From: UBA1672 sp964587815
GTDB lineage: Bacteria; Pseudomonadota; Alphaproteobacteria; Micavibrionales; Micavibrionaceae
DNA length: 64,000 bases
Assembly: GCA_964587815.1 (NCBI GenBank)
Contig: CAZPMH010000012.1
Span: 1 to 64,000, forward strand
Direction: 5' to 3'
The position numbers and the translations under genes were made by a program. The notes beneath the pieces are model-generated. The model was given only the letters and a program-made list of their open reading frames with translations. It was not told the DNA's origin and ran no database searches. Position 1 is the first letter of the stretch, and each line of letters begins with the position of its first letter. Shown in pieces: positions 9,124 to 17,018 of the stretch.

Positions 9124-9970
9124 TATTGTCCCCGTTATTTTGGCAGGCGGGCAGGGCAAACGCCTGCGACCTTTAACGAGTGCGCGTGCGCCGAAGCCTT
9201 TTTTGCGCTTGTTTTCTCAGCATTCTCTCTTTCAGGAGACGGTTTTGTGTGTGAAGGATTGCGCCGCGCCGATTGTTGTTTGCCATCAGGATTATCAGAG
9301 CTTTGTTGAACGACATCTTGAAGAGATTGGCGTGCAGCCGCGGGCGATTATCGTTGAGCCGAAGCATAAAAGTACGGCTGCGGCGATTGGTTTGGCGGCT
9401 TTGTTCTTACGTTATCAAAACGAGCGATTTTTGGTTTTGCCAAGTGATCATTGTATGGATGCTCTTAGTTTTAATAATTACTTAAGTAAAGTAATCTCGT
9501 CACCTGCTGGTGATATTACCAGTTTTGGGGTTACGCCTGATAAGGCAGAAACGGGGTATGGTTATATTGAGGTTGACGGTGATTTGAGCCGTGAGAAAGT
9601 CAGTGCTTTGGTTAAGCGTTTTGTTGAAAAGCCGAGTTTAACGGATGCGCGTAAGATGGTGCGTGGTGGTCGATATTTATGGAATACGGGCATTTTCCTC
9701 TCACGTTCAGATGTATTTTGTGATGTTTTGAAAATGCATCAACCGGATATTTTTGATCACGTCCAAAATAGTTTTGTTCAGGGCCAAAAACATGGCACTG
9801 TTTTTAGGCCTTTCGATGGGGCTTTCTCGCTCATCACACCGCTTTCTGTGGATTATGCGGTGATGGAGAAGCTGGAGCGGCATCATGTTGTTCCCATGTC
9901 TTTACAGTGGAGTGATGTCGGGACATGGCCTCGATTAATTAAAGCCAAGGCATCGCGCTTTGCCGCATAA
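9110..9970 (+). CDS. Mannose-1-phosphate guanylyltransferase (nucleotidyltransferase domain only)
   Basis: The enzyme makes GDP-mannose from mannose-1-phosphate and GTP, supplying the substrate for the Gmd encoded two genes upstream. The nucleotidyltransferase signature GGQGKRLRPLT is at residues 13-23. The FVEKP sugar-binding block and the closing WSDVGTWPRL segment are present. At 286 residues it lacks the C-terminal phosphomannose isomerase domain found in the roughly 470-residue bifunctional ManC/AlgA proteins. Its start overlaps fcl by 14 bases, indicating translational coupling. No phosphomannomutase or glycosyltransferase gene is next to it. Confidence 0.88.
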   Translation: MAISDIVPVILAGGQGKRLRPLTSARAPKPFLRLFSQHSLFQETVLCVKDCAAPIVVCHQDYQSFVERHLEEIGVQPRAIIVEPKHKSTAAAIGLAALFLRYQNERFLVLPSDHCMDALSFNNYLSKVISSPAGDITSFGVTPDKAETGYGYIEVDGDLSREKVSALVKRFVEKPSLTDARKMVRGGRYLWNTGIFLSRSDVFCDVLKMHQPDIFDHVQNSFVQGQKHGTVFRPFDGAFSLITPLSVDYAVMEKLERHHVVPMSLQWSDVGTWPRLIKAKASRFAA

Positions 9971-10014
9971 GACATTTTTACATTTTTTAAAGGGGAGTGT
10001 TTTAGGATAATTCT

Positions 10015-10911
10015 ATGAGACAATCGACCAACCATATTTTGATGATTGACCCGCTGGCGTTTTATGCCAACCCTGAGACGATGGATACGAATGTTTATCA
10101 GGTTCCAGATGCTGATGTCTCGCCGGATGTCTTGCTTAAGAGAGCGCAGCTTGAAATGCGCGGGTTTCGTGATTTGCTTGTGCAGCACGGTGTGACTGTG
10201 ACGAGCGTTTTAGGGCACGAGGATTGCCCTGACATGGTGTTTCCAAATTGGGCGTCGGTCTATGATGACGGGCGGATGATTTTGTATCCGATGCTGAATG
10301 AAAATCGTAGCGCGGAGAGGCGTGGGCGTATCATCGATTGGCTGCGGCGCTATTACCCGAATGTTGAGGATTGGAGCGGCTATGAGGTTGACGGATTGGC
10401 CCTGGAAAGCACCGCGAGTATTGTTTCTGATCATGTGAATGGGCGCGGCTATGCGGGGTTATCAAAACGCACATCGCCTGATTTGGTCAGAAAATGGGCG
10501 GCCTATATGGATTATGATGTGATGATGTTTGAGACGATGAGTCATGCGGATTTGCCTGTTTATCACACTGATTTCCTGATGTTTATCGGTAGTGAAATGG
10601 TCGGGATTTGTGCGGAGTGCATTACAGATAAGGATGAGCGCCGCCGCGTGCTTGATCGATTATCTCAGACTCATGAAGTCGTTGAGTTTCGTATGGAGCA
10701 GCTGCAGGCGAATTGTTGTAATGCGCTAGAAGTGATCGGGCGTGAAGATGAGCGTATGCTTACAATGTCCAAGGCGGCTTTTGAGGCGCTGGATCGGAAG
10801 CAATTAAAGGTTATCGAAAAACATTATCGCAATGTTATTTGCCCTGACCTCAAGACGTTAGAGCAGTATGGCGGTGGATCAGCACGCTGTATGCTGATGG
10901 AATTGTTTTAA
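10015..10911 (+). CDS. CtlX-like amidinotransferase/arginine-deiminase-fold protein
   Basis: This 298-residue protein belongs to the guanidino-group modifying superfamily and most resembles the CtlX (citrulline utilisation hydrolase) branch. Blocks seen in order are an N-terminal segment with MIDP, MVFPNWASVYDDG with a LYPM strand, a YHTDFLMF histidine block, and a C-terminal GGGSARCM block holding the likely nucleophile Cys292. The block usually written LEGTGS reads LESTAS here, a small departure that may affect substrate choice. It starts 44 bases after the GDP-sugar genes on the same strand, but no functional link with them is evident. It converges on the next gene with only 5 bases between. 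Confidence 0.75.
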   Translation: MRQSTNHILMIDPLAFYANPETMDTNVYQVPDADVSPDVLLKRAQLEMRGFRDLLVQHGVTVTSVLGHEDCPDMVFPNWASVYDDGRMILYPMLNENRSAERRGRIIDWLRRYYPNVEDWSGYEVDGLALESTASIVSDHVNGRGYAGLSKRTSPDLVRKWAAYMDYDVMMFETMSHADLPVYHTDFLMFIGSEMVGICAECITDKDERRRVLDRLSQTHEVVEFRMEQLQANCCNALEVIGREDERMLTMSKAAFEALDRKQLKVIEKHYRNVICPDLKTLEQYGGGSARCMLMELF

Positions 10912-10916
10912 GGTGA

Positions 10917-11567
10917 TCATTGAAATAGCTTTGCGGTGTGCCAAATGACTCTTTGTGCCAAAAACGTCTCTTTTGGGCGTAGAAAAATGTCAGGTACTTC
11001 GTCAGGTATAATGCTGTAGTTTGTTCCAAATTCATGGCAAACGCTTATCAAGGGCTGATTTTCCATGTTGATCGTGCGCTCTACGGTTATTTCTTTCAGA
11101 AAATATTCTTGTTTTTCTTCATCACGAACAATGATTTCGACAAACGGGTTCTCTATGATCCTGTTTCGCAGATCCGGGATATCTATTTCCTTTTTTTGAT
11201 TTTCGAACGCATCTGTTTCAAAGGTGAAGCATAGGCCGCTCTTGATGCTGAAGACGGGCAGATTTCTTTTTAAATCCAGTTTTATCGGGTCGTTGAATTC
11301 TGTCGGTATATCAAAAATAACAGTTTGTTTATAGATATCATCAACTGCTTTTGCCACGAGGTTTTGTGGTAGATATTTTATGATCATAGCCGGCAGAGGA
11401 GAGAGAATTGCAAGTATAAGCCCCAGAATAATGAGCATGAAGACGAGAAGCAGGCCGAAGCCGCTTCTTTCCTTCTTCTCAGTATTTTTCATCGGCACAT
11501 GAGCAAACGGATCTTGTGCCTGTGCTTCTTCGCTGTGGTTATTATCTTCTGACGGTTTCTCTGTCAT
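10917..11567 (-). CDS. Hypothetical single-pass membrane protein
   Basis: The protein has 216 residues. An acidic, low-complexity N-terminal tail of about 35 residues, rich in Glu, Asp and Gln, precedes one hydrophobic segment (about residues 37-62). The remaining 150 residues would lie in the periplasm. This C-terminal region has two cysteines (in KSGLCFTFE and VCHEFG) and mixed alpha/beta character. I recognise no family. The start lies 7 bases after the stop of the M3 peptidase gene on the same strand, so the two are very probably cotranscribed. Confidence 0.65.
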   Translation of the reverse strand: MTEKPSEDNNHSEEAQAQDPFAHVPMKNTEKKERSGFGLLLVFMLIILGLILAILSPLPAMIIKYLPQNLVAKAVDDIYKQTVIFDIPTEFNDPIKLDLKRNLPVFSIKSGLCFTFETDAFENQKKEIDIPDLRNRIIENPFVEIIVRDEEKQEYFLKEITVERTINMENQPLISVCHEFGTNYSIIPDEVPDIFLRPKETFLAQRVIWHTAKLFQ

Positions 11568-11574
11568 TTCCGTG

Positions 11575-13656
11575 CTATGCGGCCTTTTTCTTGGCTAGCC
11601 CTTCACGGCGGAGCAAGGCTTCAGGGTCGGCGTCACGGCCGCGGAAGCGTTTATACAGCACGTCGGGCTTTTCCGTGCCGCCGCGGCTGAGGATGTTTTC
11701 GCGGTAGCTTTGCGCGGTTTTTTGGTCGTAGAGGCCTTTTTCAAGGAAGAGTTCGAATGTGTCGGCATCGAGCACCTCAGCCCATTTGTAGCTGTAATAT
11801 CCTGAAGAATAACCGCCGGCAAAAATATGCCCGAAGGCTGTTGATGTCGGGCCGGCCAATCTTGGGAAGAGCGATGTGTCTTTTGTTGCTTCGTCCTCAA
11901 ATTCGGCTACGTCTTTTATCTTTGATGGATCGGTTGTGTGCCATGCCATATCGAGCGTGCCGAGGCCGATTTGACGCAAGCCTGACCAGCCGACCATGAA
12001 GTTTTTCGCCTTGCGCAGTTTCTCAACCAGCTCTGCAGGGATTTTTTCGCCTGTTTCGTAATGTTCGGCAAAGGTGTCAAGCATATCCTTTTCGTAGCAC
12101 CAGTTTTCTTGTAGCTGAGAGGGGAGCTCTACGAAGTCCCAAAGGACGGATGTGCCTGCTAAAGATCGATAGGTAACGTTTGAAAGGATGCCGTGCATGG
12201 CGTGGCCCATTTCGTGGAATAATGTTGTGACCTCGCCATGTGTAAGCAGGGATGGTCGATCAGCCGTTGGTTTTGTAAAATTACAAACGATGGCGACAAT
12301 CGGGCGCATGATTTCGCCGCGGAATAGGCCTTGGTCGCGGTAATTGGTCATCCATGCGCCTTGGTTTTTGCCTGAGCGGGGGTGAAAATCAGCGTAGAAT
12401 GTGGCGATGAATTCGTTGTCTTTCGCGTTTACAACGTCAAATGTTTTTACGTCCTTGTGCCATGTCGGGTATTTGTCGGTTTCGACAAACTTGACGCCGA
12501 ACAGTTTGCTGAAATGGTCAAAGCACCCATCCAATACTTTATCGAGTTGGTAATACGGGCGGAAATCTTCGGAGGTAAACTCAAACAGCTTTTGTTTTAA
12601 TTTTTCCGAATAATAGCCGATGTCCCATGGCTTTAAATCATCAACGCCGTGCTCGTCCTTGGCGAATGCTGTCAGCGTTTTAAGATCCTCTTCTGCGGCA
12701 GGTTTGTATGCGGCTTTTAGGGTTTCGAGGAATTCTTTTACGTTGTCAGGCGATTTTGCCATGCGTTCTTCGAGAACGTAGTGGGCATGTGTATCGAAGC
12801 CGAGCAGGTTTGCGCGCTCATGACGTAGAGCGACGATCTTTTTGATGTTTTCGGTGTTATCGTAGTCATCCTTCCATGCACGGGAAGAGAAAGCGCGCCA
12901 GATTTTCTCTCTAAGCTCGCGATTGTCGGCATATTGGATGAAGGGGCCAAAGCTTGGATACTCAAGGGTGAATAGCCAATTTCCGTCATATTTTAGCTTT
13001 GTTTCCTCGTTTTTTGCCTCTTGCGCTTTTTCGCTGGCGGCGTGTGCGGCAGATTCGCGTGCGCTATCTGGGAGGCCGGATAAGTCATTATCGTTTTTTA
13101 TAATTAATTCAAAGCTTTCTGCAGATTTTATCGTGTTTTGCATGAAGGCGGGGTTGAGTGTCGATAGCTCCTGAGAAATTTCACGCAGGCGGCTTTTCTT
13201 TTTATCATCCAGTAAAGCACCTGAGCGTACGAAGCCGCGATAAGTGTCGTCGAGCAGAGTGTCTTGTTCTATCGTTAGATCAAGGTTGTCTTTTTGGTCA
13301 AAAACGGCTTTGACGCGGTCGAATAATTTTTCATCCAGCATCACATCGCTTGAGAATTTTGCGTTAATCGGGCCGATTTGCGTGGCGAGGCCGTGAAGTT
13401 CATCCCCGCCCATGGCTGAGAGCTGGTTATAAAATACCGATGCCGCTTGGCCTAGGTCCTCTGATGCGCTTTCGAGGGCTAATATCGTATTTTCGAATGT
13501 TGCGTCTTCTGTGTTTTCTTTTATCTTTTTGATGTTTTCTTGTGCGCGATCAATGGCTTGTTCGATGGCTGGCAGGTAATGCTCGGTTTTAACCTTATCG
13601 AACTGGGGCGCTTGATTGTGGAGAGGGGATTTTTGGAGAAGCGGGTTGTCTGTCAT
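11575..13656 (-). CDS. M3 family oligopeptidase (oligopeptidase A / Dcp type)
   Basis: This is a zinc metallopeptidase of the thimet oligopeptidase family, which in bacteria degrades short peptides, including cleaved signal peptides, in the cytoplasm. The zinc motif HEMGH is near residue 481, inside the conserved TLFHEMGHAMHG segment, and the downstream glutamate helix follows as SVLWDFVELPSQLQENW. At 693 residues it has full family length. There is no signal peptide. Oligopeptidase A and dipeptidyl carboxypeptidase cannot be separated with confidence by eye. It is read in the opposite direction to mnmD, and a membrane protein gene follows 7 bases downstream. Confidence 0.92.
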   Translation of the reverse strand: MTDNPLLQKSPLHNQAPQFDKVKTEHYLPAIEQAIDRAQENIKKIKENTEDATFENTILALESASEDLGQAASVFYNQLSAMGGDELHGLATQIGPINAKFSSDVMLDEKLFDRVKAVFDQKDNLDLTIEQDTLLDDTYRGFVRSGALLDDKKKSRLREISQELSTLNPAFMQNTIKSAESFELIIKNDNDLSGLPDSARESAAHAASEKAQEAKNEETKLKYDGNWLFTLEYPSFGPFIQYADNRELREKIWRAFSSRAWKDDYDNTENIKKIVALRHERANLLGFDTHAHYVLEERMAKSPDNVKEFLETLKAAYKPAAEEDLKTLTAFAKDEHGVDDLKPWDIGYYSEKLKQKLFEFTSEDFRPYYQLDKVLDGCFDHFSKLFGVKFVETDKYPTWHKDVKTFDVVNAKDNEFIATFYADFHPRSGKNQGAWMTNYRDQGLFRGEIMRPIVAIVCNFTKPTADRPSLLTHGEVTTLFHEMGHAMHGILSNVTYRSLAGTSVLWDFVELPSQLQENWCYEKDMLDTFAEHYETGEKIPAELVEKLRKAKNFMVGWSGLRQIGLGTLDMAWHTTDPSKIKDVAEFEDEATKDTSLFPRLAGPTSTAFGHIFAGGYSSGYYSYKWAEVLDADTFELFLEKGLYDQKTAQSYRENILSRGGTEKPDVLYKRFRGRDADPEALLRREGLAKKKAA

Positions 13657-13723
13657 CGTGTTCCTGTGATGTTTACTGCTAAAATTACTACACTTGATTT
13701 ATATATCCCTATATAAAGGCAAA

Positions 13724-14404
13724 ATGAGTGATGTGCCAAGGTCTGAACGCTTTGATGATGTATATTTTTCCGTAGAAGACGGGCTTGCGGAAACGCGTCA
13801 TGTTTTCCTTGATGGGAACGGCTTGCCTGAATTTTGGTCGGGGCGTGATCATTTTACGATTTGCGAGACGGGGTTTGGTACGGGATTGAATTTGCTCGCG
13901 GTCTTACATTTATGGCGGCACAGTGCGGAGAAACCACAAAACCTACACTTTATTTCTTATGAGAAATACCCAGTTTCGCGCGATTATATATCTCAGTATC
14001 TATCGCGCTGGGATGCGTTAGGCTCTGAATTGGAAGCCTTGCTGGCTTGTTACCCTGAGCAACCCAGCGGATCGGATTTAGAGTTTACGTTGTTTGATTG
14101 CGTTCGAGTGTCTGTTCGTTTCGGCGATGTGAACGTGCTTATGCCAGATATGAATGAAACGGTTGATTGCTGGTTTTTAGATGGGTTTACGCCTGCGAAA
14201 AACCCAGATATGTGGAGCGATACAGTCTTTCAAGCGATGGGTGATAACAGCCGAGGGGGCTCACGATTTGCGACCTTTACTGCAGCAGGGTTTGTTAAGC
14301 GGGGACTGATGCAGGCCGGGTTTGATGTGCGTAAGGTCAAGGGGTTTGGTCGGAAACGCGATATGTTGGTGGGCACATATATGGGGGAATCGGATGCAGA
14401 TTAA
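13724..14404 (+). CDS. mnmD: tRNA 5-methylaminomethyl-2-thiouridine methyltransferase MnmD
   Basis: MnmD uses S-adenosylmethionine for the last methylation in forming mnm5s2U at the wobble position of certain tRNAs. The family N-terminus (FDDVYFSVEDGLAETRHVFL) is followed by the SAM-binding CETGFGTGLNLL loop and the WFLDGFTPAKNPDMWS catalytic block. I chose the ATG at 13724, preceded by AAAGG, giving 226 residues; an in-frame start at 13694 is less likely. In E. coli this domain is fused to the FAD-dependent MnmC domain. Here the two are separate frames that overlap by 11 bases. Confidence 0.9.
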   Translation: MSDVPRSERFDDVYFSVEDGLAETRHVFLDGNGLPEFWSGRDHFTICETGFGTGLNLLAVLHLWRHSAEKPQNLHFISYEKYPVSRDYISQYLSRWDALGSELEALLACYPEQPSGSDLEFTLFDCVRVSVRFGDVNVLMPDMNETVDCWFLDGFTPAKNPDMWSDTVFQAMGDNSRGGSRFATFTAAGFVKRGLMQAGFDVRKVKGFGRKRDMLVGTYMGESDAD

Positions 14405-15425
14405 CATTATCGGCGGTGGTTTGGCAGGTTGCGCGTTGGCTTATGTTTTGAAGCAAGCGGGTGCGGAGCCGATTATTTACGAGGCGGGCGGGCAGCTCGC
14501 GAGCGGGGCATCGGGTAATGCGGTTGGTTTGCATAACCCAAGATTTACGGCTCAATATGATGCGGTCGGTGAATTTTACAGCACGGCTTTTTTTGAAGCG
14601 CTGAAGGTGTTCGAAATTTTAGGCGATGATATTGATTGGAACCCATGCGGCGCGTTGCATCTAATGTGTAATGATCAAAAGCTTCGACGTTTCCCTAAGA
14701 CCGTGGCGAGTTGGGGATGGGCTGATGGTGATATGCGCCTTGTTGATAAGGCTGAGGCCAGTGATTTGGCGGGTGTGGCGATTGATTATGAGTGTTTGTA
14801 TTTGCCCCGCGCCGGCACGGTTTCGCCGCGTAAACTGTGTGAAGCTTATGCGCGTGGTGTTGAAGTACGTCTCAATACTCGAATTGATGACCTATCCTAT
14901 CTTGAGGGCGATGCCATGATTTTGGCTTGCGGTTATGGTGCATTGGACTTTCCGCAAGCGGCTTTTTTGCCTTTAAAGCCTGTGCGGGGACAGGTGAGTT
15001 ATGTGCAAAGCTCGGGTGATTTTGGGGCTTTAAAAACTGCGCTGTGTTACGGCGGCTATGTGACCCCTGCAATAAACGGGGTTCATTGCGTTGGGGCGAC
15101 GTTTGAGCGGCAGACCAACCATCGCGAGATCAAAGATGCGGATAATGATGCTAATCTTGGGCAGCTATTCGAGGCTATTCCCGCATTGCATTGGGGCGTT
15201 TCTATTGTTGATCAATGGGCTGGTGTGCGCACGGCGTCACGGGATCATTTTCCTGTTGTAGGGATGTTAGGGGAGGGGCTTTATGTTTCCACGGCGCATG
15301 GTTCGCATGGTGTGTTAAGTAGCCTTTTATCGGCTAAAATATTGCTCAATTCTATTTTAATCCATAAAAATCATATGGTTAGTTGTTCTGTGCTTCAGGC
15401 TTTGTCTGCCATCCGTTTTCGTTAA
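14394..15425 (+). CDS. mnmC: FAD-dependent cmnm5s2U34 oxidoreductase, MnmC C-terminal domain as a separate protein
   Basis: This FAD enzyme removes the carboxymethyl group of cmnm5s2U34 to leave nm5s2U34, the substrate of MnmD. The dinucleotide-binding motif IGGGLAGCALAYVLKQAG starts a few residues from the ATG. ASGNAVGLHNPRF and the closing STAHGSHGVLSSLLSA block match the DAO-type oxidoreductase part of MnmC. Length is 343 residues. The ATG at 14394 lies inside the end of mnmD in another frame, so either the halves are genuinely separate and coupled, or a fused gene has been split by a frameshift. The intact motif right at the start favours separate genes. Confidence 0.87.
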   Translation: MQINIIGGGLAGCALAYVLKQAGAEPIIYEAGGQLASGASGNAVGLHNPRFTAQYDAVGEFYSTAFFEALKVFEILGDDIDWNPCGALHLMCNDQKLRRFPKTVASWGWADGDMRLVDKAEASDLAGVAIDYECLYLPRAGTVSPRKLCEAYARGVEVRLNTRIDDLSYLEGDAMILACGYGALDFPQAAFLPLKPVRGQVSYVQSSGDFGALKTALCYGGYVTPAINGVHCVGATFERQTNHREIKDADNDANLGQLFEAIPALHWGVSIVDQWAGVRTASRDHFPVVGMLGEGLYVSTAHGSHGVLSSLLSAKILLNSILIHKNHMVSCSVLQALSAIRFR

Positions 15426-15493
15426 TCTTTGATATCTTTACAAAATCTTATTGTTTTTTTGACACCCTGAAATATGAAGCTTAAGGATTTATT

Positions 15494-15670
15494 ATGTTTT
15501 CATTTTTATCACGTCTTACTGAATATAAACGCAATCAAGATGGTGCAACGGCAATTGAATACTCTTTGATTGCTGCCGGTATTGCCTTAGCGATTGCGGC
15601 GATTGTTTACCTTACAGGTGATGAATTGTTGGCTCTTTATGGTGATATATTGGCTGCCTTTACCGGTTAA
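15494..15670 (+). CDS. Flp/Fap-type (type IVb) pilin, orphan copy
   Basis: This 58-codon gene encodes a Flp-family prepilin. A short charged leader ends in DG, followed by ATAIEYSLIAAGIALAIAA. This is the typical prepilin cleavage site (after Gly) with Glu at +5 and Tyr at +6, leading into the hydrophobic assembly helix. An AAGGAT ribosome-binding site precedes the ATG, and a perfect TTGACA hexamer lies at 15459-15464, though no good -10 follows at normal spacing. It stands alone, about 35 kb from the main pilus locus, and resembles the pilin gene at 51043. It may be an alternative pilin or a minor subunit processed by the same peptidase. Confidence 0.85.
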   Translation: MFSFLSRLTEYKRNQDGATAIEYSLIAAGIALAIAAIVYLTGDELLALYGDILAAFTG

Positions 15671-15795
15671 CGCACAGTTTTTTCGTTTAATATCTTTGTA
15701 TCTGTTTTAGTGCTTAAAACGCTCTGTTTTTTGTGCTAGGTTTTGCGCGTCTTGGGGTTGTCTCTTGATTTTGTTTTAACGGGTGGCGCGCAACG

Positions 15796-16896
15796 ATGTC
15801 GTTGGATTCAAACATCATCGCTTTTTTTCTTAACCCGGTTCTTGCTTTCGTGACCGTTGTTTTATTGATTATGCCGATGCGAAAACTTGCGCGTTTTGTC
15901 GGGCTTGTTGACAGGCCGGGGGGGCGGAAACGTCACGTTAAAGAGATTCCTTTGGTCGGTGGATTAGTGCTGTTTTGTGTTTTCCTCGGGTATGGCGCGG
16001 CGTCGGGTGTGATCAGTGTCTCTGATTACTGGGCGCTTTATGTGGGTTTGAGCGTACTCCTTTTTTTAGGTGTTTTAGATGATCATTACGATTTGCCTGC
16101 GTGGTCTAAATTTGCGGCTCATATTTTTGCAGCTGTGTTTATAGCGGCCTTCGGTAAAATTCAAGCGGCTTATCTGGGAAATTTATTTGGTTTTGGTGAT
16201 GTGTGGCTGGGGCCTGTATCTTACCCTTTTACTATTGTGGCTGTCGTTTTGCTGATTAATGCCATGAATTTGATGGATGGTCTTGACGGTCTTGCTGGTG
16301 GGATATCGTTTGTTATGTTTTTTTGGCTCGCTTTGGCGGCCTTTGCGCGTGGGTTTTCAAGCCACGGAGCGGTTATTCTTTTGTTGATGGGGTGTGTCGC
16401 AGGCTTTCTAGTTTTTAACATGCGAAGTCGATGGCGGCGTAAGGCCAGCCTCTTTTTGGGGGATGCGGGCAGTATGTGCCTGGGGCTTGTTCTTGGTTGG
16501 TTCGCTGTCGGACTCGCAAATGATACTCATGATGCGCTGATGCCGATTAGCGTGGCGTGGATTATCGGTTTTCCGATTTTTGATACATGTGCGCAGTTTT
16601 ATCGCCGTATTTCTGAGGGGAGAAATCCGTTTGACCCTGATCGCGGGCATTTTCATCATCATTTTGTTGATGCGGGTGTGCCTGTTTCCGTAGCGACGCC
16701 GTGCATTATTCTTATCGTATTCGTTATGGGCGCGGTTGGCGTAGGCGGTGTTTTTATCGGGCTTCCTCAGGTGGTGCTGACAATTGGCTGGGTTGCGTTG
16801 CTGGTGTTTCATATTGCGATGTCGCGAAAGCCTGAGCGATACGTCCGTATGATAAAGCGTTTCGCTTCGCCTAAAATCAACACAGATGTGCTGTAA
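15796..16896 (+). CDS. WecA-like undecaprenyl-phosphate GlcNAc-1-phosphate transferase
   Basis: This is a polytopic membrane enzyme of the MraY/WecA (GT4) family, which starts polysaccharide repeat units by moving a sugar-1-phosphate to undecaprenyl phosphate. The conserved blocks are all present: DD at residues 95-96, NLMDGLDGLAGG around 158-169, FLGDAGS around 220-226, and the histidine-rich DRGHFHHHF at 282-290. About ten to eleven membrane segments are predicted. The 366-residue length fits WecA/TagO. The HxHHHF form points to a polyprenol-phosphate HexNAc-1-P transferase rather than MraY, but the donor sugar is uncertain. Confidence 0.88.
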   Translation: MSLDSNIIAFFLNPVLAFVTVVLLIMPMRKLARFVGLVDRPGGRKRHVKEIPLVGGLVLFCVFLGYGAASGVISVSDYWALYVGLSVLLFLGVLDDHYDLPAWSKFAAHIFAAVFIAAFGKIQAAYLGNLFGFGDVWLGPVSYPFTIVAVVLLINAMNLMDGLDGLAGGISFVMFFWLALAAFARGFSSHGAVILLLMGCVAGFLVFNMRSRWRRKASLFLGDAGSMCLGLVLGWFAVGLANDTHDALMPISVAWIIGFPIFDTCAQFYRRISEGRNPFDPDRGHFHHHFVDAGVPVSVATPCIILIVFVMGAVGVGGVFIGLPQVVLTIGWVALLVFHIAMSRKPERYVRMIKRFASPKINTDVL

Positions 16897-17018
16897 AAAT
16901 TGCATTTTAAGCGTCGCTATTTGTGTCATGTGGATAAGGGTATGCTTAATTTTTTGATTAATTGACCCTTATTTTTGCCGCCTGTACTCTTATCTCAAAT
17001 CTTATTTACGGTGTTTTG

